NCBI GenBank assembly: GCA_031261505.1
Contig: JAISJN010000015.1
Span: forward strand, 89,364-153,363
DNA from: Clostridioides sp.
Lineage (GTDB): Bacteria; Bacillota; Clostridia; Peptostreptococcales; Peptostreptococcaceae
Reading direction: 5' to 3'
DNA length: 64,000 nucleotides
The notes under the pieces: generated by a model
What the model saw: the letters and a program-made list of their open reading frames with translations, nothing else
Databases searched by the model: none
Told to the model about the DNA's origin: nothing
Translations under genes and position numbers: made by a program
Shown here: positions 25,335-34,731 of the stretch, piece after piece
How positions within the stretch are numbered: position 1 is the stretch's first letter
Layout of the letters: every line of letters begins with the position of its first letter

Positions 25335-27881
25335 ATGCCAAAATGCGATAATACATCTAAAATAAAACCATCTGATGCTATTGTATGTCAGAAAAGAGTA
25401 AAAGAAGCGGTAGAGATTGGATTAATGATAGACCATCCATCATATAACATATATATGGCTGGCGATGCTGGCCTCGGAAAAAGCAGATACATTGAAAAAA
25501 TTTTAAGAGAACAAAAACCAGATTACAAAAGATACAAGGACTGGTGCTACGTATATAATTTTGAAAATACCAGAGAGCCTATGGTGATGTGTCTTCCACT
25601 CGGAAAGGGAATTAAATTCAAGGAAGATGTAGAGAGGCTGTTCGAAAACATTATAAAGGACATAGGCAATGTCTTTGATAGTGAAAGTTACGAGTTGTGT
25701 AAAAAAGAGACAATTGATGTATATAAAGAACAAAAAAACGAACTGATAAAAAAACTCGAAATCTTCGGCGAGAGTAGAGGATTCACCCTAAAGACGAGCT
25801 CATCGGGAATTGTATTTGTACCAAAGGAAGAAGAGGAATCAAAAACTAGAAACAGCAGTGAATCCAGGATGGAGAATAAGAAAGATGAAAAAACCACAGA
25901 GAAAAAATCCAAAATACAAGAAGAAGTAAATGATGAACTCGAGGAGTACCTGATACCAGAAGTCAAGGAACTGATTAAAAAAGAAGAGCTCCTAGAAGAA
26001 GAGATAAAAGAGAGCGAGAAATACAAAGAAAAATTAGATGAAGAAAAGGAAAAAGAGAAGGACTTCAAAGAGTTAGATGAGAAAAAGAAAAAAGAGAAGG
26101 ATTTGAAAGAAGAGCTGGACGAGAAAAAGAAAAAAGAGTTAGATAAAGAAGAAAAAAAGGCATTGTTCGAAAAGAACAAAAAAGAACTAGAGAAAATAAC
26201 CGTAAAGGTTGTATATAAAATCAAAGAACTGGAATCTCAAGCCGAGGAAGCAATGGCAGAGATAGACGAAAGAATAGCCAAATACACAGTGAAACCCTTG
26301 ATTGAAGAAATCATACAGAGATATAAATCATGTAAAAAAATCAAAAAATACTTCAGAGAATACGAAAAATCAATATTAGAGGATCTAAAATTAATATCAG
26401 AAAAGGCAGAAACCAAGGATATCACGAGCTTAGATATAGATGTAGATTATTTCAAAAAATATAAGGTGAATCTATTCATAGACAATCGACATTTAAAAAA
26501 AGATAAGTCGGCACCGATAATAACAGAATTAAATCCAACTTCAACTAACTTATTTGGAAAGCCAGAGTACGACTATTCAAACGGAAATGTAAAAACAGAT
26601 TTCACAAGACTGCTACCGGGATCATTGCAAAGGGCAAATGGAGGCTACCTAATTTTGTACGCTGACCAGTTATTTAGAAATGCGACATCATGGGACCTAC
26701 TTAAGAGGACTTTGAGAACTCAAAACATAGAATTGGACACTCAGACAGCAATAAAACCACAGCCAATACCCCTAGACGTCAAGATAATAATTATAGGAAG
26801 CAGGTCAATCTATCATGCACTTTATAAATCAGAGCATGAGTTCAAAAAATTCTTCCAAGTACTGGTAGATTTCGATAATGAGGTAGAAAACAATTCCTTA
26901 AATGCCTATAAGATAGCACAGTATATAGCTCTTAAATGCAGAGAAGATAAGCTAAAACACTTAGAAAAGGGAGCGGTAGAAGAAATACTAAAAAATTGTG
27001 TGAGGATAATGGGAGATAGAGAAAAATTATCAAACAATCTAGAAGAAATAGACCATATACTGCTTGAAGCAAATGCGAGTTCTAAGAGGTCGGATAAGGA
27101 GTATATCACTAAAAAAGACATTAAAAAAGTCTTGGCTATGAGGAAACAAAGACGTGGAATGATAGAAGAGAGGATGAACAAATCTATTAGAGATGACTTC
27201 ACTATATTTGAAAACTCTGGAGAGAGGGTTGGTGTAATAAATGGCTTATCCGTACTAGATACAGGGGAGTATGTATTTGGCAGGGCAGCTAGGATAACAG
27301 TTACATCAAGTCCAGGTAAGAAGGGTATAGTAAATATCGAAAGAGAAGTAGATATGAGTGGATCTATACACGATAAGGGCGTTATGATACTTGGTGGATT
27401 CCTAGCTGAAAATTTTGCTCAAGATTTCATGTTATCGCTAAATTCATATATATGTTTTGAACAGAACTACGGCGGTATCGACGGAGATTCTGCATCCTCA
27501 GCTGAGCTATACGCATTGTTGTCGTCCTTGAGTGGAGTTCCAATCAGACAAAATATAGCAGTGACAGGATCTATAAACCAAAAAGGAGATATCCAAGTAG
27601 TAGGCGGTATCAAAGACAAGGTAGAAGGATTCTACAGCATGTGTAAAATAAAGGGAATAGACCCACAACAAGGCGTAATAGTACCTAAGAAAAACATCAA
27701 GAATCTAGTTCTTTCAGATGAGTTAAATAAAGAAATAAAGGCTGGAAGATTTAAGATTTATCCAATTGAGAGGATAGAAGAGGGAATTGAAATATTGACC
27801 GGAGTAGCATTTGATAAAATTTCAAATTTAGTAAGACAGAAGCTAAAAAAATTCAGCGATATCTGTAAAGATGATAAATAG
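25335..27881 (+). CDS. Lon-like AAA+ protease with a highly charged insertion
   Basis: 848 aa. Walker A GDAGLGKS is at residues 43-50. The C-terminal Lon peptidase domain has catalytic Ser719 in GDSASSAEL and Lys762 in GGIKDKVEG, 43 residues apart as in Lon. The ATP-binding part is of the LonB/AAA_32 type without the N-terminal substrate domain of classical Lon. Residues about 165-300 form a Lys/Glu-rich coiled coil with short repeats (KKKKEKDLKEELDEKK), much more charged than expected for this family. ATG at 25335 follows AGGGAGGA. It probably degrades damaged proteins in the cytoplasm. The gene stands alone between hairpins. Confidence 0.88.
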   Translation: MPKCDNTSKIKPSDAIVCQKRVKEAVEIGLMIDHPSYNIYMAGDAGLGKSRYIEKILREQKPDYKRYKDWCYVYNFENTREPMVMCLPLGKGIKFKEDVERLFENIIKDIGNVFDSESYELCKKETIDVYKEQKNELIKKLEIFGESRGFTLKTSSSGIVFVPKEEEESKTRNSSESRMENKKDEKTTEKKSKIQEEVNDELEEYLIPEVKELIKKEELLEEEIKESEKYKEKLDEEKEKEKDFKELDEKKKKEKDLKEELDEKKKKELDKEEKKALFEKNKKELEKITVKVVYKIKELESQAEEAMAEIDERIAKYTVKPLIEEIIQRYKSCKKIKKYFREYEKSILEDLKLISEKAETKDITSLDIDVDYFKKYKVNLFIDNRHLKKDKSAPIITELNPTSTNLFGKPEYDYSNGNVKTDFTRLLPGSLQRANGGYLILYADQLFRNATSWDLLKRTLRTQNIELDTQTAIKPQPIPLDVKIIIIGSRSIYHALYKSEHEFKKFFQVLVDFDNEVENNSLNAYKIAQYIALKCREDKLKHLEKGAVEEILKNCVRIMGDREKLSNNLEEIDHILLEANASSKRSDKEYITKKDIKKVLAMRKQRRGMIEERMNKSIRDDFTIFENSGERVGVINGLSVLDTGEYVFGRAARITVTSSPGKKGIVNIEREVDMSGSIHDKGVMILGGFLAENFAQDFMLSLNSYICFEQNYGGIDGDSASSAELYALLSSLSGVPIRQNIAVTGSINQKGDIQVVGGIKDKVEGFYSMCKIKGIDPQQGVIVPKKNIKNLVLSDELNKEIKAGRFKIYPIERIEEGIEILTGVAFDKISNLVRQKLKKFSDICKDDK

Positions 27882-27895
27882 AGAATTAAAAGCTT

Positions 27896-28013
27896 AGAGA
27901 GGGGGATATTTATCTAAAGTTACAACTTGAGGTAAATATCCCCACCTCTATGTGTATCAAGAATTGGCGTAATCTTAGAGCATGCTAATCGAAAATTATT
28001 ATCATGCTCTAAG
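27896..28013. repeat. two hairpins with dispersed-repeat sequence, copy I
   Basis: First hairpin: AGAGGGGGATATTTA (about 27898-27912) against TAAATATCCCCACCTCT (27933-27949), with the family head AACTTGAGG in the loop side. Second hairpin: CTTAGAGCATG (27974-27984) against CATGCTCTAAG (28003-28013). The gap before nth otherwise shows only AT-rich sequence. Confidence 0.65.
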
Positions 28014-28141
28014 GTTTGAAATTTGAATAAAACTAGTCTTAGGTAAACTTTGTGTAAAAACAGTGTTTTTAGGGTATTAAATATGTTATATTAAAATTTA
28101 TGAACTAGTCGTAAAAGAGTAGATAATTGAGGAGACAGACG

Positions 28142-28810
28142 ATGAGTGAGATTAATGGAAGAGTTGGCTCAAAGCCACTCAAAAAAAATAAAAAAAATAT
28201 AAATGAGATTTTAGATTTGCTAGAGGTGATGTACCCTAATGCAAAATGCGAATTAGACTATACTACAGCATTTGAACTTTTGATAGCGACTATACTGTCT
28301 GCGCAGTGTACCGATGTCAGGGTGAATAAGGTTACAGCTGAATTGTTCAAAAAATACAATACACCAGAGGCATTTGCAGTCCTCAGAGTAGGTGAAATAG
28401 AGGAAGAAATCAAGACATGCGGTCTGTATAGAAGTAAGGCGAGCAAGATAAAGGAAACATCTATAAAGATATGTGAAGAATTCGGCGGTGAAGTTCCGGA
28501 CAAGCTAGAGGATATAGTAAAACTCCCCGGTGTAGGAAGAAAAACTGCAGGTGTAGTTTTGAGCAATGCATTTGGAGTGCCAGCCATACCAGTCGATACT
28601 CATGTGTTTAGAGTTGCGAACAGGATAGGTATGGTAAAAGAGTCAACTCCTGAGAAAACAGAGTTAGCGCTTATGGAAGTAATTCCAAAAAAGAGATGGT
28701 CACATACACATCACACGTTGATATTTCACGGTAGGAGGACGTGTAAGGCAAGAAAGCCAGAATGCCAAAACTGCATGATAAACAAATACTGCGACTATTT
28801 TTACAAATAA
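28142..28810 (+). CDS. nth: endonuclease III
   Basis: About 222 aa. The helix-hairpin-helix LPGVGRKTA contains the catalytic Lys, and VDTHVFRVANRIG holds the catalytic Asp. The C-terminal Fe-S motif is C-x6-C-x2-C-x5-C (CKARKPECQNCMINKYC). It is a DNA glycosylase/AP lyase that removes oxidised pyrimidines. The ATG at 28142 is 7 bases from GAGGAG; the upstream TTG at 28127 is too close to that site. The first 20 residues are a lysine-rich extension. Confidence 0.95.
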   Translation: MSEINGRVGSKPLKKNKKNINEILDLLEVMYPNAKCELDYTTAFELLIATILSAQCTDVRVNKVTAELFKKYNTPEAFAVLRVGEIEEEIKTCGLYRSKASKIKETSIKICEEFGGEVPDKLEDIVKLPGVGRKTAGVVLSNAFGVPAIPVDTHVFRVANRIGMVKESTPEKTELALMEVIPKKRWSHTHHTLIFHGRRTCKARKPECQNCMINKYCDYFYK

Positions 28811-28898
28811 ACTAAAAGGACAAAAATGAATAATCATTTCTTAAAGTATGGTATAATAAACTAAGTATGAGATAAATGCAGGAAATTAGGAGGTTGTA

Positions 28899-29372
28899 AT
28901 GGCATTAAATGTAGTTTTAGTTGAACCAGAAATACCACAGAATACAGGAAATATAATAAGGACATGTGCAGCAACAGGATCAAAACTCCACTTGGTTAAA
29001 CCACTTGGATTTTCACTTGACGATAAGCATCTCAAGCGTTGTGGGCTAGACTATTGGGATATTGCAGATATAGAATACTATGATAGCTTCGAGGAACTAC
29101 AGGCAAAATTCCCTACAGCGAAATATTTTTATTCGACTACAAAAGCGCATAAGAGACATTCTGATGTGCAGTTTGTAGATGATTGTTTTATTGTATTTGG
29201 AAAAGAAACTAAAGGATTACCAGAACCTTTGTTGAAAGAGAATAGAGAGACCTGCGTTAGAATACCGATGTTGAATGTAGAGAAGGCAAGATCTTTGAAT
29301 TTGTCAAATTCGGTAGCTATAGTGGTATACGAAGCACTTAGACAAATTGACTATCCAGGAAATTTAAGATAG
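28899..29372 (+). CDS. trmL: tRNA (cytidine/uridine-34-2'-O)-methyltransferase
   Basis: 157 aa, the length of TrmL/CspR. Motif EPEIPQNTGNIIRTCAATG, the SAM-site loop FGKETKGLPEP and the knot segment RIPM-LNVEKARSLNLSNSVAI are all present. It methylates the wobble base ribose of tRNA-Leu isoacceptors. GGAGG stands before the ATG. The DegV gene follows after 52 bases, probably in the same operon. Confidence 0.94.
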   Translation: MALNVVLVEPEIPQNTGNIIRTCAATGSKLHLVKPLGFSLDDKHLKRCGLDYWDIADIEYYDSFEELQAKFPTAKYFYSTTKAHKRHSDVQFVDDCFIVFGKETKGLPEPLLKENRETCVRIPMLNVEKARSLNLSNSVAIVVYEALRQIDYPGNLR

Positions 29373-29424
29373 TGGAAATCGGAATAATAGTATTGTTAAC
29401 AGGATATACGGAGGGAGTGTTAAT

Positions 29425-30273
29425 ATGAGTGATATAAAAATAATATGCGACAGTTTATCAGATGTGCCAGATGATATGCTCGAAAAATACGACATCGAAA
29501 TGGTACCACTGACTTTGATACTAGGTGGAGTAGAATATAGAGATCGTTACGATATATCTTGTGATGAACTCTACAGACAGTTGAGGCAAAAAGACGTGTA
29601 TGCAAAAACTTCTCAGGTGACATATGCAACCTTCCTTGAGGTATTTAAAAAATATATAGATCAGGGTAGGGAAGTACTGTATATAGCGGGATCAGCCGCT
29701 GCTACAGGTACGTATCAAAGTGCTAATATGGCAAAAGAAGATTTAGACGGAAAAGTAGTTACATTCGACACTGACTCACTTTCATTTGGCGCTGGGATGC
29801 AAGTGCAATTAGCTGGAAAATTAGCGCAAGAGGGAAAGAGCATCGAAGAAATAGTTCCAGAGCTAAAAAAATTACAAGAAAAAATATATATAGTATTCTC
29901 TGTAGATACGCTAGACCATTTACAAAAAGGTGGTAGAATTTCTTCTACAAAGGCTGCAATCGGAAATATATTAAATATAAAGCCTCTACTTGAAGTAAGA
30001 GATGGACTAGTTGCTCAACTATGCCAGGTGAGGGGTAAGAAACACGTAATAGCTAAGTATATCGAGATATTAGATGAAAACGTAGGTATGGAATTAGAGG
30101 GTTCTGACGTGTACATAGGATACAGTGACGACATCAAAGAAAGAGATCAAGTCGCTGAAGCTATACGTGAAAAATTTAATCCAGCTGAAATAGTATTCGT
30201 ACCACTTGGCTCTTGTATAGTGGCACATGCCGGTCCTGGTGTAACGGGAGTATTCGTGCATAAAAGATATTAA
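29425..30273 (+). CDS. DegV-family fatty-acid-binding protein
   Basis: 282 aa starting MSDIKIICDSLSDVP, followed by TSQVTYATF, SSAL-like IAGSAAATGTYQSA and the lipid-pocket segment GGRISSTKAAIGNILNIKPLL. DegV/FakB proteins hold a fatty acid and, with FakA, present it for phosphorylation and incorporation into phospholipid. No FakA kinase is next to it here. GGAGGGAG precedes the ATG. Confidence 0.92.
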   Translation: MSDIKIICDSLSDVPDDMLEKYDIEMVPLTLILGGVEYRDRYDISCDELYRQLRQKDVYAKTSQVTYATFLEVFKKYIDQGREVLYIAGSAAATGTYQSANMAKEDLDGKVVTFDTDSLSFGAGMQVQLAGKLAQEGKSIEEIVPELKKLQEKIYIVFSVDTLDHLQKGGRISSTKAAIGNILNIKPLLEVRDGLVAQLCQVRGKKHVIAKYIEILDENVGMELEGSDVYIGYSDDIKERDQVAEAIREKFNPAEIVFVPLGSCIVAHAGPGVTGVFVHKRY

Positions 30274-30935
30274 TAGACAAGATAATTTTAGATATGTCTT
30301 AAATTATCTATTTCTGTCTTTGACTTAGGAATTAAAACATTCAAATATTTAACTCAGAAATTTAAACTTGTTTGAATGTTTCACCTAGGTATTCAGGAAT
30401 CGAAAAGAGTAAATAAAGAAATAAAAAATGGATAAAATTGAATACAAATAAAGGTCGATGTAGGAAGTCATCGGCCTCTATTTGTATTTATGTGTAGTTT
30501 TTAGGTTTTGGCGTAATTAATGGTGGTTGATGATTTATCACACTCGCATTGCCGAGGCACTTGAATTAAATAGAATTCATAGATATGCCGATTGAGATAA
30601 AAAATTAAAGTGATTACACGATGTGACAAATTTTTGCATGATTCTTATAATTACAGTATACCATAAAGTAAAAGAAACATACTGCTTTTTATACAAGTAT
30701 ACAATATACATATGTTGGATTTATCAAGTTGAGTGAATGCTGATATTTTACACCTTAGCATCTACATTGCGCTCGTACCAACAATATAATAATCACCATT
30801 TAACTTGAAAAAGATGTACTCTGCTGCTTAGCTGAGTACATCTTTTTCGGTTTAATCTGGATTAAATTCAACATTAGACATTGTAATTTACCTTAAATAT
30901 CAAGTTTCCTATTAAATGAGATAAGTGTCGTACGT
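30274..30935. other. 662-bp non-coding gap with three hairpins and repeat remnants
   Basis: No credible gene is visible between degV and the convergent cvfB. Hairpins are seen at 30335-30381 (AAACATTCAAA / TTTGAATGTTT), 30441-30488 (20-base arms, AATACAAATA / TATTTGTATT at the base) and 30807-30848. Pieces resembling tails of the dispersed repeat occur at 30500-30560 and 30780-30803. Confidence 0.6.
30807..30848. terminator. perfect 15-bp bidirectional terminator joined to a repeat tail
   Basis: GAAAAAGATGTACTC (30807-30821) and GAGTACATCTTTTTC (30834-30848) pair perfectly. On either strand the stem ends in a T-run. It directly follows AATCACCATTTAACTT, so the repeat tail and head sequences are fused at this point (copy J). 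Confidence 0.8.
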
Positions 30936-31778
30936 TTAAATAAGATAGGTGCCGTCTGTATCTTGTTTAACAAGCTCTTTCTTCATCAGCACTCCAAGTG
31001 CACGTTTGAAGTTTTTCTTGCTTGAGTTAAATACTATTTCTATTTCTTTTGGATCTGATTTATCGTTGAATCTCATATACCCGTCAGAACCTTCGAGGTA
31101 GCTTATTATTTTAGACTCAAGTTCGTTTAATTCTTCTTCTCGGGAAGCTCTAGGTGTAAGTCCAAGTTTTCCGTCTTCGTATATCTTTATAACTTTTAAG
31201 CCTTTTAAGACATCTCCTTCTTTTAGCTCTCTGAAATATTCGTTGTGAAGAATTACTCCAGCTAGGTTTGAGTCCACGCAGACCATTGCAGAATGGTTTG
31301 TCTGGAAGCCGTATACTATCCCGTCCACTATATCACCGATATTGTATTGATGTTCCGTGTTTAAGTGTAGGTCTATATCGGTTGTAGCTGCAATCCTACT
31401 GCTCTTGTCTAGGTAGATATAGAACAGGTATTTTTCATCTCTAAATAGGGGATAGGTTTTTTCTTTAAAAGGAACAAGTATGTCCTTAGTTAATCCCATA
31501 TCTATGAAAATGCCTATGTCTGTGTTGTCTACAACCTTGAGGTAGGCAACGTCGCCGACCTTTGCAAGTGGCTTTATCATAGTTGCAGCTAGCCTGTCTT
31601 CAGAATCTTTGAAGATGAATACCTCGATTTCATCTCCAACTTCAACTGTGTTTTCTCCGAGTAATCTGTTGTGTAGCAGGATATCGTCCTTAGAATTTCC
31701 TGTAAGCCCATCTAGAAAATATCCGAAATCTGTCTTTCTTTTGACCGTCAATTTATTGTAATTACCAATTTCTATCAA
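30936..31778 (-). CDS. cvfB: S1-domain RNA-binding protein CvfB
   Basis: About 280 aa with tandem S1-like barrels (first about 1-65, second VGDVAYLKVVDNTDIGIFIDMGL, third IGDIVDGIVYGFQTNHSAMVCV) and a C-terminal winged helix (KKNFKRALGVLMKKELV). This is the CvfB layout; in staphylococci it affects virulence gene expression. The minus-strand start is probably TTG at 31778, because GAGGTG overlaps the GTG at 31787. It stands alone, convergent with degV. Confidence 0.88.
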   Translation of the reverse strand: MIEIGNYNKLTVKRKTDFGYFLDGLTGNSKDDILLHNRLLGENTVEVGDEIEVFIFKDSEDRLAATMIKPLAKVGDVAYLKVVDNTDIGIFIDMGLTKDILVPFKEKTYPLFRDEKYLFYIYLDKSSRIAATTDIDLHLNTEHQYNIGDIVDGIVYGFQTNHSAMVCVDSNLAGVILHNEYFRELKEGDVLKGLKVIKIYEDGKLGLTPRASREEELNELESKIISYLEGSDGYMRFNDKSDPKEIEIVFNSSKKNFKRALGVLMKKELVKQDTDGTYLI

Positions 31779-32026
31779 ATAATTCACCTCATTAAAAAAT
31801 AACTTCTCTTTTAAGAATATATGTGAAAAATCAACATGTCAATAAAATATGGAGAAATTAAAAAAAATATATGAAAATATGATTTTTTATGAGTTAAATA
31901 TAGAAACTTAGGTAGACTAAACTTTAGGAATACTAATGTAAACATATTCTTTGAGGTTTTGATGAATAGCCTTAAATAACTAAGTTTAAACTTAGAAAAT
32001 TTATGTAAGAAATTCTCTGTTTATAC

Positions 32027-32093
32027 TTGAAAAATCTATCGAAATTATATATAATGAGTTGTGTTGTTTACAATCATTAAACATAATGTTTAC
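32027..32093 (+). promoter_or_regulatory. promoter and operator-like repeats of the polyamine operon
   Basis: TTGAAA (32027-32032) and TATAAT (32050-32055) are 17 bases apart. From 32066 to 32093 come GTTTAC, TAAAC and GTTTAC, which form two overlapping GTTTA/TAAAC palindromes just past the expected start of transcription. This is a plausible binding site for the XRE-cupin regulator encoded first in the operon. Confidence 0.65.
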
Positions 32094-32177
32094 TATTAAT
32101 ATTTAATGAAAATTAATGTATAGAGCATAAGAGAATATGGAGAGACAAACTCGATATTGCGAGAAATGGAGGAAACA

Positions 32178-32717
32178 ATGGATATCGGTGAGAAAATAAG
32201 AAGGTTGAGAATTGAGAAAAAGCTCACGCAGGAAGAATTGGCCAATAGATGTGAACTCTCAAAGGGATTCATATCACAGATTGAAAATAATTTGACTTCA
32301 CCTTCCATAGCTACATTGATAGATATTCTAGAGATTCTCGGAACGGACTTGAGGGAGTTTTTCAACGAGACTCACGATGAAAGAATAACTTTTAAAAAAG
32401 AAGATATGTTTGAGACCGAAGACGATGAGCTTAGCTACAAGCTTACCTGGTTGGTGCCAAATGCGCAGAAAAACGAGATGGAACCGATTATTTTGACCTT
32501 GGAATCAGCTGGACGATATAAGGAAGAAAAACCGCACGAGGGTGAAGAATTTGGCTATGTATTAGCTGGATCAGTATATATACACATGGGTAATTTGAAG
32601 TATAAGGTAAAGAAAGGTGAGAGTTTTTACTACAGACCGAGGGAGACACATTACATTTCCAATGAGGGAAAAACTGTTGCAAAGGTTCTGTGGGTAAGTA
32701 CTCCTCCTACATTTTAA
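32178..32717 (+). CDS. XRE-family regulator with C-terminal cupin domain
   Basis: 179 aa. Residues 1-60 are a Cro/CI helix-turn-helix ([21 protein letters not shown]). Residues 110-175 are a small cupin barrel ([30 protein letters not shown]) that should bind a small ligand. Such proteins commonly head polyamine operons and repress them until polyamine binds. ATG at 32178 is chosen because GGAGG lies 5 bases upstream. PotA begins 17 bases after its stop, so regulator and transporter share a message. Confidence 0.9.
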   Translation: MDIGEKIRRLRIEKKLTQEELANRCELSKGFISQIENNLTSPSIATLIDILEILGTDLREFFNETHDERITFKKEDMFETEDDELSYKLTWLVPNAQKNEMEPIILTLESAGRYKEEKPHEGEEFGYVLAGSVYIHMGNLKYKVKKGESFYYRPRETHYISNEGKTVAKVLWVSTPPTF

Positions 32718-32734
32718 GATTAGAGGTGTTTAAG

Positions 32735-33835
32735 TTGGTACTTAGTAGAGATAAGAAAAATAAAAATAAGAAGATAGAAAATGACACAGGAAATATAATC
32801 GACTTAAAACACATTTCAAAGGTATACGGCGATAATGTGGTTTTAGATGATTTCAACTTATATATAAAGAAGAATGAATTTTTGACATTACTTGGTCCAA
32901 GCGGTTGCGGAAAGACTACGACCTTGAAGATTATAGCTGGGTTTGAGTTTGCAGACGGTGGAAATGTTTTATTTGAAGGCAAGGAAATAAGTGCGATTCC
33001 TCCATATGAAAGACAGGTAAATACAGTATTTCAGAAGTATGCCTTGTTCCCACATATGGATGTGTACGAAAATATAGCCTTTGGATTGAAGATAAAGAAG
33101 ACATCTAAGGATGTTATAGATATCAAGGTTAAAGAAATGCTTAAACTTGTTGCTCTGAGTGGTTTTGAAAAGAGAACTGTAGATTCTCTAAGCGGCGGTC
33201 AACAGCAGAGGGTTGCAATAGCTAGGGCATTGGTAAACGAGCCAAAGGTGCTTCTTCTAGACGAACCTCTAGGTGCCCTGGATCTAAAACTTAGACAAGA
33301 GATGCAGATAGAGCTTAAGAGAATTCAACAGAAACTAGGAATTACCTTTGTGTTTGTAACTCACGACCAAGAAGAGGCGCTTACGATGTCGGATACTATA
33401 GTAGTAATGAATAAGGGAAGAATTCAACAGGTTGGAACTCCAGAGGATATATACAACGAGCCTAAAAATGCGTTTGTAGCGAAATTCATAGGTGAGAGCA
33501 ATGTTATAGATGGAGTTATGTTAGATGACTTTAGAGTTGAGTTTTCAGGAAGAGAATTTGAATGTGTCGATAAGGGGTTTAAAAAAGACGAAGATATTCA
33601 GGTCGTAGTTAGACCAGAGGATATCAAGATGGTAGAACCAGATAAGGGTATGCTCAAGGGAACTGTTAAATCTTCTGTGTTTAAGGGTGTACATTACGAG
33701 ATGGAACTCGACGAAAACGGAAGAGTATGGTTGATCCAAAATACTAAGTCAGCGGAGATAGGGACTGAGATAGGAATGGATATCTACCCTGAAGACATAC
33801 ACATTATGCACGCGATGGAAAGAGTTGGTGAATAA
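32735..33835 (+). CDS. potA: spermidine/putrescine ABC transporter, ATP-binding subunit
   Basis: 366 aa from a TTG start placed 6 bases after AGAGGTG; the frame is open further up to 32690 but overlaps the regulator. Walker A is GPSGCGKTT, the Q-loop is [11 protein letters not shown], the signature is [10 protein letters not shown] and Walker B is [11 protein letters not shown]. The C-terminal TOBE domain ([10 protein letters not shown]) is present. The first 20 residues are an extra lysine-rich tail. It powers polyamine import; potB starts on the base after its stop codon. Confidence 0.95.
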   Translation: MVLSRDKKNKNKKIENDTGNIIDLKHISKVYGDNVVLDDFNLYIKKNEFLTLLGPSGCGKTTTLKIIAGFEFADGGNVLFEGKEISAIPPYERQVNTVFQKYALFPHMDVYENIAFGLKIKKTSKDVIDIKVKEMLKLVALSGFEKRTVDSLSGGQQQRVAIARALVNEPKVLLLDEPLGALDLKLRQEMQIELKRIQQKLGITFVFVTHDQEEALTMSDTIVVMNKGRIQQVGTPEDIYNEPKNAFVAKFIGESNVIDGVMLDDFRVEFSGREFECVDKGFKKDEDIQVVVRPEDIKMVEPDKGMLKGTVKSSVFKGVHYEMELDENGRVWLIQNTKSAEIGTEIGMDIYPEDIHIMHAMERVGE

Positions 33836-34693
33836 ATGAAGATGTCAGGTGGATTAACAAAGAAAAGGTCAATTTTTGCCTATCCGTATTGCATATGGAG
33901 TGCGATTTTTATAGTAATCCCCCTATTACTAGTCGTATTCTATAGCTTTACAAAACAAGGTGATTCAGGGTATGTGTTTACCCTAGAAAATTATAAATTG
34001 GTATTCAATCCTTTAAACTGGAAGGTGCTATATCGCTCGTTTATTTTGGCTGGAGGAGCTACAATCCTCTGTATAGTCGTAGGTTATCCAGTGGCTTATT
34101 TGATTTCAAAATTGCCAGTGAGCAAGAGAGGTACGTATATACTTCTTTTCATACTTCCTATGTGGATGAACTTCCTGCTTAGGACTTATGCTTGGGTAGC
34201 TATACTAGGAAGAAATGGACTTTTGAATACTTTCTTAGGATTTTTAGGAATACCAGCGGTTACGATTTTATATACAAATTACGCAGTACTACTCGGAATG
34301 GTGTACAATTTCCTTCCGTTTATGGTACTTCCGATATATACATCGCTATCTAAAATGGACGATGACTTGATAAATGCTGCAAAGGACCTTGGTGCTAACG
34401 GCGTGACTGTTTTCAGGAAAATAATATTCCCACTAAGTCTACCTGGAGTGTTTTCAGGGGTCACAATGGTATTTATGCCAGCGGTCACAACATTCGCCAT
34501 ATCTAGACTCCTAGGTGGAGGAAGGGTGATGTTGGTCGGTGATTTGATAGAGCAACAGTTTACAGTTGTTGGAGACTGGAGCTTTGGCTCAGCGGTATCT
34601 ATGTGTCTAATGGTTATCATACTATTGTCGATGGCGTTTATGTCTAAATACGAAGACGGAGCTGAAAAGGAAGGCGGTGGATTCCTATTTTAA
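33836..34693 (+). CDS. potB: spermidine/putrescine ABC transporter, permease subunit B
   Basis: 285 aa with six predicted membrane helices. The EAA loop reads DLINAAKDLGANGVTVFRKIIFP and docks with PotA. Its ATG abuts the potA stop codon, which indicates translational coupling. It forms the membrane channel with PotC. The C-terminus overlaps the probable true start region of potC. Confidence 0.93.
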   Translation: MKMSGGLTKKRSIFAYPYCIWSAIFIVIPLLLVVFYSFTKQGDSGYVFTLENYKLVFNPLNWKVLYRSFILAGGATILCIVVGYPVAYLISKLPVSKRGTYILLFILPMWMNFLLRTYAWVAILGRNGLLNTFLGFLGIPAVTILYTNYAVLLGMVYNFLPFMVLPIYTSLSKMDDDLINAAKDLGANGVTVFRKIIFPLSLPGVFSGVTMVFMPAVTTFAISRLLGGGRVMLVGDLIEQQFTVVGDWSFGSAVSMCLMVIILLSMAFMSKYEDGAEKEGGGFLF

Positions 34694-34731
34694 GATTAAG
34701 AAAAATAATATCAAATGTATATCTAGCGCTG

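Noticed and set aside
25688..26224. Ser/Phe-rich minus-strand reading frame
   Set aside because: It is the antisense reading of the Lys/Glu codon stretch in the Lon-like gene; AAA/GAA runs always give Phe/Ser frames on the other strand.
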